34,943 nucleotides of DNA from LMUY01 sp964235495 (GTDB lineage: Bacteria; Pseudomonadota; Alphaproteobacteria; Acetobacterales; Acetobacteraceae): the NCBI GenBank assembly GCA_964235495.1, contig CAXSAX010000037.1:1-34943 (forward strand), in the 5' to 3' direction. Below, one piece after another: positions 1-7,519 of this stretch; the stretch's first letter is position 1; every line of letters starts with the position of its first letter. The notes below the pieces were generated by a model. The model did not search any database, was not told the origin of the DNA, and saw nothing but the letters and a program-made list of their open reading frames with translations. Position numbers and translations under genes: made by a program.

Positions 1-71
1 TGACGGACGCCCAGCTCGCCGCCGCCATGGTGCGGGAGGCGGCCCGCAAGCGGCTTCACGGCTCAGGGTAG
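1..71 (+). CDS. C-terminal tail of an unidentified protein (5' partial)
   Basis: An open frame enters from the left edge (first full codon at position 3) and ends at TAG 69-71, giving 22 residues that start TDAQLAAAMVREAARK and end in GSG. The tail is basic, alanine-rich and probably helical. There is too little to name a family. It lies on the same strand as crcB, 126 bases upstream. A real gene end is likely from codon usage, but this is not certain. Confidence 0.45.
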   Translation, partial: TDAQLAAAMVREAARKRLHGSG

Positions 72-197
72 CGCGGCGCCTCCCTGCCCGCCTTGCGTCG
101 CGGCCGGGCTTGAACCAACGCCGTCCGGCAGGGTTGTTGCAGCGTCAAGCCCCGCTTGATGCTCGCCCGGGGCCGTGCCTGGCAGGAGGAGCGCTGC

Positions 198-626
198 TTG
201 ACGGAAACCTTGCTGATCGCATTGGGCGGCGCGCTGGGCAGCGTCGCGCGCTATTGGCTGGGCGTGTGGGCGCTGCCGTTCAGCCGGTCGCTGCCCTGGG
301 GCACCATCTCCATCAACGTCGCCGGCTGCTTCGTGATCGGCTTCTTCGGTACCCTCACCCTGGCGGGCGGGCGGCTGCCGGCCTCCGAGCCCGTGCGGCT
401 GCTCGTCATGGTGGGGCTGTGCGGCGGGTTCACCACCTTCTCCTCGTTCAGCCTGCAAACCCTCGACCTGCTGCGGGGCGGCGCACCGGGGCGGGCCGTG
501 GTCAACGTCACGGCCTCCGTGCTGCTCTGCGTCGCCGCCGTGGCGGCCGGCCACCTGCTCGCCGCGCGGCTGAACGGCGGGGCGGTGCAGATCACCCAGA
601 GCGCGGCCGAGGAGGAGACCTCTTGA
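198..626 (+). CDS. crcB: Fluoride channel CrcB/Fluc
   Basis: This is a small four-helix inner-membrane protein of the Fluc/CrcB family, which works as an antiparallel dimer that exports toxic fluoride. The 142-residue length is normal. Recognisable segments are GGALGSVARYW in helix 1, the TISINVAGCFVIGF stretch with the conserved Asn in helix 2, and GGFTTFSSFS in helix 3, which holds the phenylalanines and the central Na+ site. TTG 198 is chosen because AGGAGGA (184-190) lies seven bases upstream and the product begins exactly at the family N-terminus. An in-frame ATG at 156 would add 14 unlikely residues. I see no fluoride riboswitch in the leader. The gene converges on the CoA-transferase, with 16 bases between stops. 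Confidence 0.93.
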   Translation: MTETLLIALGGALGSVARYWLGVWALPFSRSLPWGTISINVAGCFVIGFFGTLTLAGGRLPASEPVRLLVMVGLCGGFTTFSSFSLQTLDLLRGGAPGRAVVNVTASVLLCVAAVAAGHLLAARLNGGAVQITQSAAEEETS

Positions 627-642
627 GACGTGGCCTGCAAGC

Positions 643-1866
643 CTAGACGACGCCCCGCTCCCGCAGCCCCGCCACCTCCCCGGCCGACAGCCCCAGCCGC
701 TCCGTCAGCACCGACTCCGTGTGCTGCCCCAGGGTGGGCGGCGGCAGGCGGTAGGCCACCGGCGTCTCGCTCAGCCGCACCGGGTTGGCGATCACCCGCA
801 CCCCGTCCGCCGTGGCGGCGTGCGGCATCTGCACCACGGCGCCGCGCGCCTGCACCTGCGGGTCGGCGAACACCTCCGCCAGCGTGTTGATCGGGCCGCA
901 GCCGACCTTCAACGCCTCCAGCCGCTCCATCCACCAGCCGGTCGGGTGGCGCAGCATCACCGGGGCCAGCGTGTCGGTGACCAGTTGGCGGTTGGCCACC
1001 CGGGCCGCGTTGCTGGCGAAGCGCGCATCCGCCAGCAAGTGGCCCAGCTCGAACGCGCCGCAGAACCGCGCAAACGTCGCGTCGTTGCCGACCGACAGCA
1101 CCATCGAGCCGTCCGCGGTGCGGAACACCTGGTAGGGCACGATGTTGGGGTGCTGGTTGCCCAGCCGCGCCGGGTTCTCCCCGGTGGCCAGGTAGTTCAT
1201 GCCCTGGTTGGCCAGCCAGGCGACGTGGGTGTCGAGCATGCCGATATCGACCTGCTGCCCCTGCCCGGTCGCCTCGCGGTGACGCAGCGCCGCCATGATG
1301 CCGATGCAGCCGTACAGCCCGGCGAACAGGTCCGCCAGCGGCACGCCGACCTTCTGCGGCAGCCCGTCCGGCTCCCCGGTCAGGCTCATCACTCCGCCCA
1401 TGGCCTGCACCAGGCTGTCATAGCCGGGCCGCGGCGCATACGGGCCGGTCTGGCCGAACCCGGTGATCGAGCAGTACACCAGCCCGGGGAAGCGGGCATG
1501 CAGCTGCTCGTAGCCGAGGCCGTATTTGGCCAGCGCCCCCACCTTGAAGTTCTCCGCCAGGATGTCGCACTGGCCGATCAGCCGCAGCGCCAGCGCCTGT
1601 CCCTCGGAAGTCGCGATGTCCAGCGTGACCGAGCGCTTGTTGCGGTTGGCGCCGACGAAGTAGGCGCTCTCCCGCGTCCCCGGCATGAAGGGCGGCGCGA
1701 AGCCGCGCGTGTCGTCGCCGCTGCCGGGCTTCTCGATCTTGATGACGTCCGCGCCCAGATCCCCCAGCATCTGCACGCAGGTGGGGCCGGCCAGCACGCG
1801 GGTGAGGTCGAACACGGTCAGGCCGTGCAGGGGGCCATTCGGCTGCGTCCCCGTCTGGTGCATCAT
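643..1866 (-). CDS. Family III CoA-transferase (CaiB/BaiF type)
   Basis: The 407-residue protein belongs to the family III (formyl-CoA/carnitine-CoA type) transferases, which move CoA between carboxylic acids through aspartyl anhydride intermediates as interlocked dimers in the cytoplasm. The N-terminal LTVFDLTRVLAGPTC and DLGADVIKIEKPGSGDDTR stretches, the NRNKRSV region and the catalytic Asp at about 179 (VPLADLFAGLYG) are all present. Length is full. ATG 1866 has GGGAGG five bases upstream, and a second ATG follows directly. It diverges from an aldehyde dehydrogenase, with an 83-base shared regulatory region, so both may serve one catabolic route for an organic acid or aldehyde. The substrate cannot be told from sequence. 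Confidence 0.9.
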   Translation of the reverse strand: MMHQTGTQPNGPLHGLTVFDLTRVLAGPTCVQMLGDLGADVIKIEKPGSGDDTRGFAPPFMPGTRESAYFVGANRNKRSVTLDIATSEGQALALRLIGQCDILAENFKVGALAKYGLGYEQLHARFPGLVYCSITGFGQTGPYAPRPGYDSLVQAMGGVMSLTGEPDGLPQKVGVPLADLFAGLYGCIGIMAALRHREATGQGQQVDIGMLDTHVAWLANQGMNYLATGENPARLGNQHPNIVPYQVFRTADGSMVLSVGNDATFARFCGAFELGHLLADARFASNAARVANRQLVTDTLAPVMLRHPTGWWMERLEALKVGCGPINTLAEVFADPQVQARGAVVQMPHAATADGVRVIANPVRLSETPVAYRLPPPTLGQHTESVLTERLGLSAGEVAGLRERGVV

Positions 1867-1877
1867 CGCGCCTCCCG

Positions 1878-1924
1878 CTTGCCCGGCTGCAAGGCCAGGG
1901 CCATTGTCTGCCTTGGCATTACAA
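1878..1924. promoter_or_regulatory. Candidate operators between the CoA-transferase and aldehyde dehydrogenase genes
   Basis: Two short inverted repeats lie in the 83-base divergent intergenic region. The first is CTTGC (1878-1882) with GCAAG (1889-1893). The second is TGCC-TT-GGCA (1909-1918), flanked by TTGT (1904-1907) and ACAA (1921-1924). Position and symmetry fit binding sites for a regulator of both genes. No regulator gene is adjacent, so the assignment is inference. Confidence 0.3.
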
Positions 1925-1949
1925 GCACGCCGCCACCGGAGGCAAACCG

Positions 1950-3461
1950 ATGCTGGACCGCCCGCACCCCACCCCAGAAGGCCCGAGCCTCGACGAGCGC
2001 GCCCTCGCCCGCGCCCTGTCCGGCGTGCACCTGATCGGCGGCCGCTTCGTCCCCGCCCGCTCCGGCCGCAGCTTCGCCGTGGTGAGTCCGGCGACCGGCG
2101 AGGAAGTGGCCCGCGCCGCCGAGGGCGATGCCGACGACGTGGCGGACGCCGTCGCGGCGGCGGACGCGGCGCAGAAGCCGTGGGCCGCCATGGCGTCGCG
2201 CAAGCGCGGCGCGCTGGTCGGCCAGTGCGCCGCCCTGCTGCGCGAGCACGTGGAGGAGCTGGCCCGGCTGATCGCGCTCGAGACCGGCAAGGCGCTGCGC
2301 ACGGAAAGCCGGGTCGAGGCCAATACCATTGCCGACATCTTCGAGTTCTACGGCGGCCTGGGCGGCGAGCTGAAGGGCGAGACGGTGCCGTTCGCCCCGG
2401 GCGTGCTGTCCGTCACGGTGCGCGAGCCGCTGGGCGTGGTGGGCGCCATCATCCCGTGGAACGTGCCGCTGCTGCTGATGGCGCTGAAGGTCGCCCCCGC
2501 CCTGGTGGCCGGCAACACGGTGGTGGTGAAGTCGGCCGAGGAAGCGCCGCTCACCGTGCTGCGGGTGTGCGAGCTGGTGAACCGCATCCTGCCCGCCGGG
2601 TGCTACAACATGCTGTCCGGCTACGGCCCGGAGTGCGGCGCGCCGCTGGTGCTGCACCCCAAGGTGCGCAAGGTCACCTTCACCGGCAGCGTCGAGGTGG
2701 GCCGCATCGTGTCCAAGGCGGCGGCCGAGAAGCTGATCCCGGTGACGCTGGAGCTGGGCGGCAAGTCCCCCATGCTGGTGTTCGCCGATTGCGACTTCGA
2801 CCGCACCGTGGCCGGCGCGCTGACCTCCATGCGCTTCACCCGCCAGGGCCAGAGCTGCACGGCGGCCAGCCGCATCTACGTGGAGCGGCCGATCTTCCAG
2901 CGCTTCGTGGACGCGATGGCGGCAAAGGTGGACGCCATGGTAATGGGCGACCCGCTGGACGAGGCGACCGACATCGGCACCATCATCAGCCACGACCAGT
3001 TCGACCGCGTGAGCCGCTACATCGCCCAGGGCAAGACGACGCCGGGCGCCGAGGGCCGCGCCTGCTCCGCCATGCCGTCCGACCCGTCGCTCCGCAAGGG
3101 CTTGTTCATCCAGCCGCACATCTTCACCGGCCTGCCGGACGACAGCGCGCTGGTGCAGGAGGAGATCTTCGGCCCCGTCACCTGCATCTTCCCGTTCGAC
3201 GCGGTGGAGGACGTGCTGGCGCGCGCCAACGGCACCGAGTACGGCCTGGCCGCCTCCGTGTGGACCAACAACCTGAAGGTGGGGCTGGACCTGGCGCACC
3301 GGCTGGAGGCGGGGCTGGTGCAGGTCAACCAGAACCTGGTGGTTCAGGCCAACCTGTCCTATGGCGGCGTGAAAAGCAGCGGGCTCGGCAAGGAAGCCAG
3401 CCTGGAGGCGATGCTGGAGCACTTCATGCACAAGAAGACTATCATGGTGAACTACGCCTGA
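1950..3461 (+). CDS. NAD(P)+-dependent aldehyde dehydrogenase
   Basis: The 503-residue protein is a classical aldehyde dehydrogenase that oxidises an aldehyde to a carboxylic acid with NAD(P)+. Visible landmarks are IIPWN (oxyanion Asn about 171), the FTGS turn of the cofactor fold (about 244-247), the general base Glu268 in LELGGKSP, the nucleophile Cys303 in GQSCTAASR, and EEIFGPV near the C-terminal third. GGAGG lies eight bases before ATG 1950. The stop (3459-3461) is one base ahead of the next ATG, so the pseudo-protease gene is co-transcribed and probably translationally coupled. The divergent CoA-transferase suggests an acid/aldehyde catabolic locus. Substrate unknown. Confidence 0.93.
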   Translation: MLDRPHPTPEGPSLDERALARALSGVHLIGGRFVPARSGRSFAVVSPATGEEVARAAEGDADDVADAVAAADAAQKPWAAMASRKRGALVGQCAALLREHVEELARLIALETGKALRTESRVEANTIADIFEFYGGLGGELKGETVPFAPGVLSVTVREPLGVVGAIIPWNVPLLLMALKVAPALVAGNTVVVKSAEEAPLTVLRVCELVNRILPAGCYNMLSGYGPECGAPLVLHPKVRKVTFTGSVEVGRIVSKAAAEKLIPVTLELGGKSPMLVFADCDFDRTVAGALTSMRFTRQGQSCTAASRIYVERPIFQRFVDAMAAKVDAMVMGDPLDEATDIGTIISHDQFDRVSRYIAQGKTTPGAEGRACSAMPSDPSLRKGLFIQPHIFTGLPDDSALVQEEIFGPVTCIFPFDAVEDVLARANGTEYGLAASVWTNNLKVGLDLAHRLEAGLVQVNQNLVVQANLSYGGVKSSGLGKEASLEAMLEHFMHKKTIMVNYA

Positions 3462-3462
3462 C

Positions 3463-4434
3463 ATGGCCAAGGAATGGACCATCCCCGCGGAGCTGCAGCC
3501 GGACCCGGCGGATTACCGCTTCGACCTCGACCGCGTGCTCAGCGCGGTCGTGGGCCTGCGCGCCTCCGCCCCCTCGGACGCCTTCACCGCCTCCGCCCTC
3601 GGCACCGAGCGGGAGGGCTCGGGCGTGGTGATCGGCGATGACGGGCTGCTGCTGACCATGGGCTACCTCATCACGGAGGCGGAGACGGTGTGGATCACCG
3701 CCGCGGACGGCCGCGCGGTGCCGGGCCATGCGCTGGCGTTCGACGGCGAGACCGGGTTCGGCCTGGTGCAGCCGCTGGGCAAGCTCGGCCTGCCGAAGCT
3801 GGAGTTCGGCGACAGCTCCGCCATCGGCCTGGGCGAGGCGGTGCTGTTCGCCGCCGCCGGCGGCCGCAGCCGGGCGATCGAGACCAAGGTGGTGGGCCGC
3901 CAGGAGTTCGCCGGCTACTGGGAGTACCTGCTGGACGAGGCGATCTTCACTGCCCCGGCGCACCCGTTCTGGGGCGGCGGCGCGCTGATCGGCAAGGACG
4001 GTGAGCTGCTGGGCGTGGGCTCGCTGATCCTGCAGCAGGGCGACGCCAAGGGCCGCCGGCACGACATGAACATGATCGTGCCGATCGACATCCTGCGCCC
4101 GGTGCTGGACGACCTACGCCGCTACGGCCAGGTGAACCGCCCCGCCCGCCCGTGGCTCGGCGTGTACGCCATGGAGGATGAGGAGACGGTGGTGATCGGC
4201 GGCCTGGCCGATGGCGGCCCGGCCGACCGCGCCGGCCTGCGCACCGGGGACCACGTGCTGGCGGTCGAGGATGAGGAGGTGACCGACCTGGCCGGGCTGT
4301 GGCGCGGCGTGTGGGCCTGCGGCGTGGCCGGCGCCAAGGTGACGCTGATGGTGGAGCGCGACGAGCGCAAGCTGCCGGTCAGCATCGCCACGGTGGACCG
4401 CCGCTCGCTGCTGAAGTCGCCGCGGATGCACTGA
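3463..4434 (+). CDS. Trypsin-like (S1C) plus PDZ protein with a degenerate catalytic triad
   Basis: The 323-residue protein has the HtrA/DegP layout: a trypsin-like fold (about 50-215) and one PDZ domain (about 230-315, with WLGVYA and GGPADRAGLRTGDHVLAVEDEEV). All three triad positions appear lost. The histidine position in GLLLTMGYLITEA is Tyr68, the aspartate position in DGETGFGLV is Gly98, and the nucleophile position in FWGGGALIG is Gly171. The first two were aligned by eye to DegP TNNHVV and DPETDLAVL, and the third to GNSGGPL. No signal peptide or membrane anchor is present, so it should be cytoplasmic, unlike most HtrA proteins. One base separates it from the aldehyde dehydrogenase, which implies a shared job such as scaffolding or chaperoning. 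From memory, similar triad-less proteins with the same EFAGYWEYLLDEAIFTAP stretch occur in other alphaproteobacteria. The function is unknown. Confidence 0.85.
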   Translation: MAKEWTIPAELQPDPADYRFDLDRVLSAVVGLRASAPSDAFTASALGTEREGSGVVIGDDGLLLTMGYLITEAETVWITAADGRAVPGHALAFDGETGFGLVQPLGKLGLPKLEFGDSSAIGLGEAVLFAAAGGRSRAIETKVVGRQEFAGYWEYLLDEAIFTAPAHPFWGGGALIGKDGELLGVGSLILQQGDAKGRRHDMNMIVPIDILRPVLDDLRRYGQVNRPARPWLGVYAMEDEETVVIGGLADGGPADRAGLRTGDHVLAVEDEEVTDLAGLWRGVWACGVAGAKVTLMVERDERKLPVSIATVDRRSLLKSPRMH

Positions 4435-4498
4435 GTGGCGCTGTCGTTTGCAGCATCCAAACGGCTTCTTTTTGTCCTATGATGAACGACCAGGGCGG

Positions 4499-5056
4499 AT
4501 GATGGACGATATGACCGAGAAGGCACCTACGATCGTCAACATGCACACGGCGCCGGAAATCGCGGCCGACGTGCCCGCCGCCTGGACGCATTTTCAGCGC
4601 GAGTTGACGCCTGCGATGAAGGATGCGGGACCGGGGCGTTTCGGGATGGGCCGTCTCGGCATGAACGCCAGGCGGGTGCCCCCGGGCCACAGCGCGTGCC
4701 CGGCGCACACGCACCTTCAGGCCGATGAGATCTTCGTCGTGCTCGAAGGGCAAGGTCTGTTCCGCTACGGCGATCGCGTGCACGAAATCAGTCCCGGAGA
4801 CTGCATCTCCTGTCCGGCCGACACGGGGATCGCGCATCAGATCGCCAACCCCGCGACCCCGGACGGCACGGGCGACCTGGTCTATCTCGCGATCGGCGCC
4901 GAGCCGCCCGGGGAGGTCTGCACCTATCCCGACAGCGGCGCGCTCGTCATCGATGCCCTCGATTATCGCCACGGCTTCCTGCGCGAGGCGGATTATTACG
5001 AGGGGCAGCCGCAACCCACGCCGCTTCTGACGCGCGGCCGCAACGCACCCGTCTGA
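4499..5056 (+). CDS. Single-domain cupin protein
   Basis: The product of about 185 residues carries one cupin barrel. Motif 1 reads HTHLQADEIFVVLEG (His70, His72 and Glu77 as likely metal ligands), followed by a turn and motif 2 around SPGDCISCPADTGIAHQIAN. Cupins of this kind bind Fe, Mn or Zn and act as dioxygenases, isomerases or ligand sensors, and the sequence does not show which. The start is ambiguous between ATG 4499 and ATG 4502, with AGGG just upstream; an ATG at 4511 is also possible. The gene stands alone, 64 bases after the pseudo-protease gene. Its third codon positions contain visibly more A/T than its neighbours, which could mean later acquisition. Confidence 0.75.
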   Translation: MMDDMTEKAPTIVNMHTAPEIAADVPAAWTHFQRELTPAMKDAGPGRFGMGRLGMNARRVPPGHSACPAHTHLQADEIFVVLEGQGLFRYGDRVHEISPGDCISCPADTGIAHQIANPATPDGTGDLVYLAIGAEPPGEVCTYPDSGALVIDALDYRHGFLREADYYEGQPQPTPLLTRGRNAPV

Positions 5057-5141
5057 TCGGGGCGTGCGGGGTTGGCCCTGGGGTGGGGTCCGGCTCGGGG
5101 CATCTGCTGTCGCGCCCCAACTTGACGGCTCATGCCGGTCG

Positions 5142-6782
5142 TCAGAACAGCTTGGGCGCCCGCTCCGCCGCCGTCCCGCGCGGAAAGCTCGCCTCCCAGC
5201 CGCCGCCGAGCGCCTTGTAGAGCTGCACCAGGTTGGTCGAGACCGTCGTGGTGCTGTCGGCGGATTGCTGCTGCGCCTGCAGCAGCGTGCGTTGCGCCGT
5301 CAGCACGTCCAGGAAGGTGGACAGGCCCTGAACATACTGCGCCCGCGCCAGGTCCAGCGCGTGCTGCGCCTGGTCCACCGCGATGGCCAACTGGGTGCGG
5401 CGCAGCTGCTCGGCCGAGTAGTTGGTCAGCGCGTTGTCCACGTCGTGGAAGGCCTGCAGCACCACCTGCTGATACTGCACCGCCGCCTCCTGCTGCTGCG
5501 CCTTGCGCAGGATCAGGTTGAACTTGAGCCGCCCCCCCTGGAACACCGGGATGGTGACGGAGGGGCCTCCGGAGTACTGCAGCGCCCCGTAGGCGCCGAA
5601 ATTGCCCAGGTTCTTGAGCTGTATCGCTTGCACGCCGATGCTGCCGGCCAGGGTGACACGGGGAAAGAACTCCGCCTCCGCCTCGCCGATATCCGCCGTC
5701 GCCGAGTGCAGCTGCGCCTCCGCGCGGCGGATGTCGGGCCGGCGCTGCACCAACTCGGACGGGAAGCCCACCGGGATGCTCGGCGGCACCGGCGGCACCG
5801 GCCTGGGCGGGGAAAGCTGGGCCGTGAGCGCACCCGGCGTCTCGCCCAGCAGCAGCGCGATCGCGTTGGTGGTGACGTCCGCCTGGGCTTGCAGCTGCGG
5901 GATGGTCGCAGCGGTGCTGGCCACCTGGGCGGCGGCGTTGGCCACGTCCAGCCCCGTGGTCAGCCCGCCCGACTGGCGCTCCCGGGTCAGCCGCAGGCTG
6001 TCCTGCTCGCTGGTCAGGGTGTCGCGGGCGATCTGCAGGTCCCGCTGCTGGCCGCGCAGCTGCAGGTAGTCGTTGGCGATCTCGGCCAGCACGGTCACCA
6101 GCGAGTCGCGGCGCTGCTCGGCCGACATGTCGATGGCGGCGTCGGCCGCCTCCACCTCGCGGCGCACCCGGCCCCAGAAGTCCAGCTCCCACGTCGCGTC
6201 GAAGCCCGACTGGAACAGGTTGAACGAGCCGAGGTGCATCCCCGGCCCGCCGCCGGTGGAGGTGACGGAGGTGGGGATGCCGCCGGAGGTGCCGCTCAGC
6301 CCGTTGGCGCTGGTGGCGGTGCTGGAGTTGATGCTGCCGCTGCCGCCGCTGCTGCCACTGCCGCTGCTGCTGCCTCCGCCCCCGCCGATGAGGCCGATCA
6401 CGCCGCGGTCCGAGATCTTCTCACGCACGTAGTTGGTGTTGCTGTTGGCGGTCGGGTACTGGTCCGCCGCCGTGACGCCGCGCTGCGCCCGGCTCTCCTG
6501 CAGCCGCACGGTGGCCAGGCGCACGTCGAGGTTGGACCGCGCGGCCTGCTCCTCCAGCTGCGTCAGGATGGGGTCGTTGAACACCTGCCACCACGCCGGG
6601 TCGATCGGCTCGGCCACGACCTGGCTGGGCGCCGCGGCGGGCTGCGGGCGGGGCCGGCTGGCGAACCAGGAGCCGGGCGCCCACAGGCTAGGGCGCTGGA
6701 AGTCAGGCCCGAGACTGCAGCCGCCCAAAGGAGCCGCAGCAGCGGCCATGGCGGCGGCGAGCGCGAAGGAGGGCAATCTCAA
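5142..6782 (-). CDS. RND efflux outer-membrane factor lipoprotein (NodT/OprM family)
   Basis: The 546-residue protein is an outer-membrane channel of tripartite efflux pumps (TolC/OprM fold, NodT subfamily). It starts with a signal peptide ending in the lipobox L19-G20-G21-C22, so it is a lipoprotein. Two repeated OMF halves follow, seen in DPAWWQVFNDPILTQLEEQAA, the WELDFWGRVRREVEAA landmark, and the FPSELVQRRPDIRRAEAQLHSATADIGEAEAEFFP block. A Gly/Ser-rich insertion of about 50 residues (about 130-182) sits in the first half and is longer than usual. The start is TTG 6782 with GGAGG ten bases upstream; TTG 6776 is an alternative, and the only nearby ATG would cut the signal peptide. No RND pump or adaptor gene is adjacent. 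The divergent TetR gene probably controls it. Confidence 0.9.
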   Translation of the reverse strand: MRLPSFALAAAMAAAAAPLGGCSLGPDFQRPSLWAPGSWFASRPRPQPAAAPSQVVAEPIDPAWWQVFNDPILTQLEEQAARSNLDVRLATVRLQESRAQRGVTAADQYPTANSNTNYVREKISDRGVIGLIGGGGGSSSGSGSSGGSGSINSSTATSANGLSGTSGGIPTSVTSTGGGPGMHLGSFNLFQSGFDATWELDFWGRVRREVEAADAAIDMSAEQRRDSLVTVLAEIANDYLQLRGQQRDLQIARDTLTSEQDSLRLTRERQSGGLTTGLDVANAAAQVASTAATIPQLQAQADVTTNAIALLLGETPGALTAQLSPPRPVPPVPPSIPVGFPSELVQRRPDIRRAEAQLHSATADIGEAEAEFFPRVTLAGSIGVQAIQLKNLGNFGAYGALQYSGGPSVTIPVFQGGRLKFNLILRKAQQQEAAVQYQQVVLQAFHDVDNALTNYSAEQLRRTQLAIAVDQAQHALDLARAQYVQGLSTFLDVLTAQRTLLQAQQQSADSTTTVSTNLVQLYKALGGGWEASFPRGTAAERAPKLF

Positions 6783-6822
6783 GGTCAGCGCGCCTCCGGC
6801 AGGGTGGGACCAGGCGGTCCAG

Positions 6823-6840
6823 GCTGACCGATCGGTCAGC
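6823..6840. promoter_or_regulatory. Perfect 18-bp palindrome, likely TetR-family operator
   Basis: GCTGACCGATCGGTCAGC is identical to its own reverse complement. It lies 41 bases upstream of the OMF start and 61 bases upstream of the tetR start. TetR repressors typically bind such palindromes between their own gene and the divergent target. A TTGACA hexamer follows at 6844-6849 on the plus strand, but I see no convincing -10 at the right spacing. Confidence 0.65.
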
Positions 6841-6901
6841 CCTTTGACACCAACCCCGCTTTGCGTGGAAGGTCAACCCACGCCAGGGAAGACGAGCCGG
6901 A

Positions 6902-7519
6902 TTGAACATCGAGACCGTTTGCTTTTCAGAGGAAAAACAGTTCCAGATCCTCCGCGGCGCCGCGGCCGTGTTCTCGCAGGATGGTTACGAGGGCGCCAGC
7001 ATGTCCCGCATCGCGGCCTATGCCGGCGTCTCGAAAGGCACGCTGTACAATTATTTCGACGGCAAGGCGGAGCTGTTCGCCGCCTGGGTCGCCCGCGAGT
7101 GCGAGGACCTGCGGCACGCCTTCGACACGCAGGACCCGGATGATGCGCCAAGCGCCGGGCTACGCGCCATCGGGCTGCGGATGCTGCGCATGATGCTGTC
7201 GGACGCCGGGCTGACGATCTTCCGCGTGACGGTGGCGGAGGCGTCCAAGTTCCCGGAACTGGCCCGCGCCTACTACGACACCGGCCCCCGCGTGGCGATC
7301 GGCTTCCTGTCCGCCTGGCTGTCCCGCCAGGCGGCGGCCGGCCGGCTCGACGTGGCCGACCCCGTGTTCGCCGCCGAGCAGTTCTTCGCGCTCTGCCAGA
7401 CCCGCGTTGCCATGCTGCGTCGCCTCGGCCTGGCCGCCAGCGTGGACGAGGCGTTGATGGAGACGGTGGTGGACGCCTCCGTGCTGATGTTCCTCAACAC
7501 GTATGGGCCCAAGCGATGA
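6902..7519 (+). CDS. TetR/AcrR-family transcriptional repressor
   Basis: The 205-residue protein has an N-terminal TetR helix-turn-helix (about 34-53: MSRIAAYAGVSKGTLYNYF) preceded by the usual helix ILRGAAAVFSQDGYEGAS, then an alpha-helical ligand-binding domain resembling the AcrR/AefR-like C-terminal type. The only start upstream of the HTH in this frame is TTG 6902. The gene diverges from the OMF gene, and the perfect palindrome between them is its probable operator, so it most likely represses efflux and itself until a small ligand binds. Its TGA overlaps the ATG of the M20 peptidase gene (ATGA at 7516-7519), so the regulator and the peptidase are translationally coupled. Confidence 0.9.
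   Translation: MNIETVCFSEEKQFQILRGAAAVFSQDGYEGASMSRIAAYAGVSKGTLYNYFDGKAELFAAWVARECEDLRHAFDTQDPDDAPSAGLRAIGLRMLRMMLSDAGLTIFRVTVAEASKFPELARAYYDTGPRVAIGFLSAWLSRQAAAGRLDVADPVFAAEQFFALCQTRVAMLRRLGLAASVDEALMETVVDASVLMFLNTYGPKR

Noticed and set aside
72..197. Possible fluoride riboswitch ahead of crcB
   Set aside because: The leader lacks the conserved core sequences and pseudoknot elements of the crcB riboswitch as far as can be seen by eye. Only a Shine-Dalgarno is clear.
4479..4502. Seven-codon frame (MMNDQGG) ending on the cupin start, as a possible leader peptide
   Set aside because: No run of a regulatory amino acid, no attenuator hairpin, and no RBS of its own. It is probably chance.
5097..5118. 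GGGGC/GCCCC pairing between the cupin and OMF genes as a terminator
   Set aside because: Only five bp with a 12-base loop in a G-rich stretch with many alternative pairings, so it cannot be distinguished from background.
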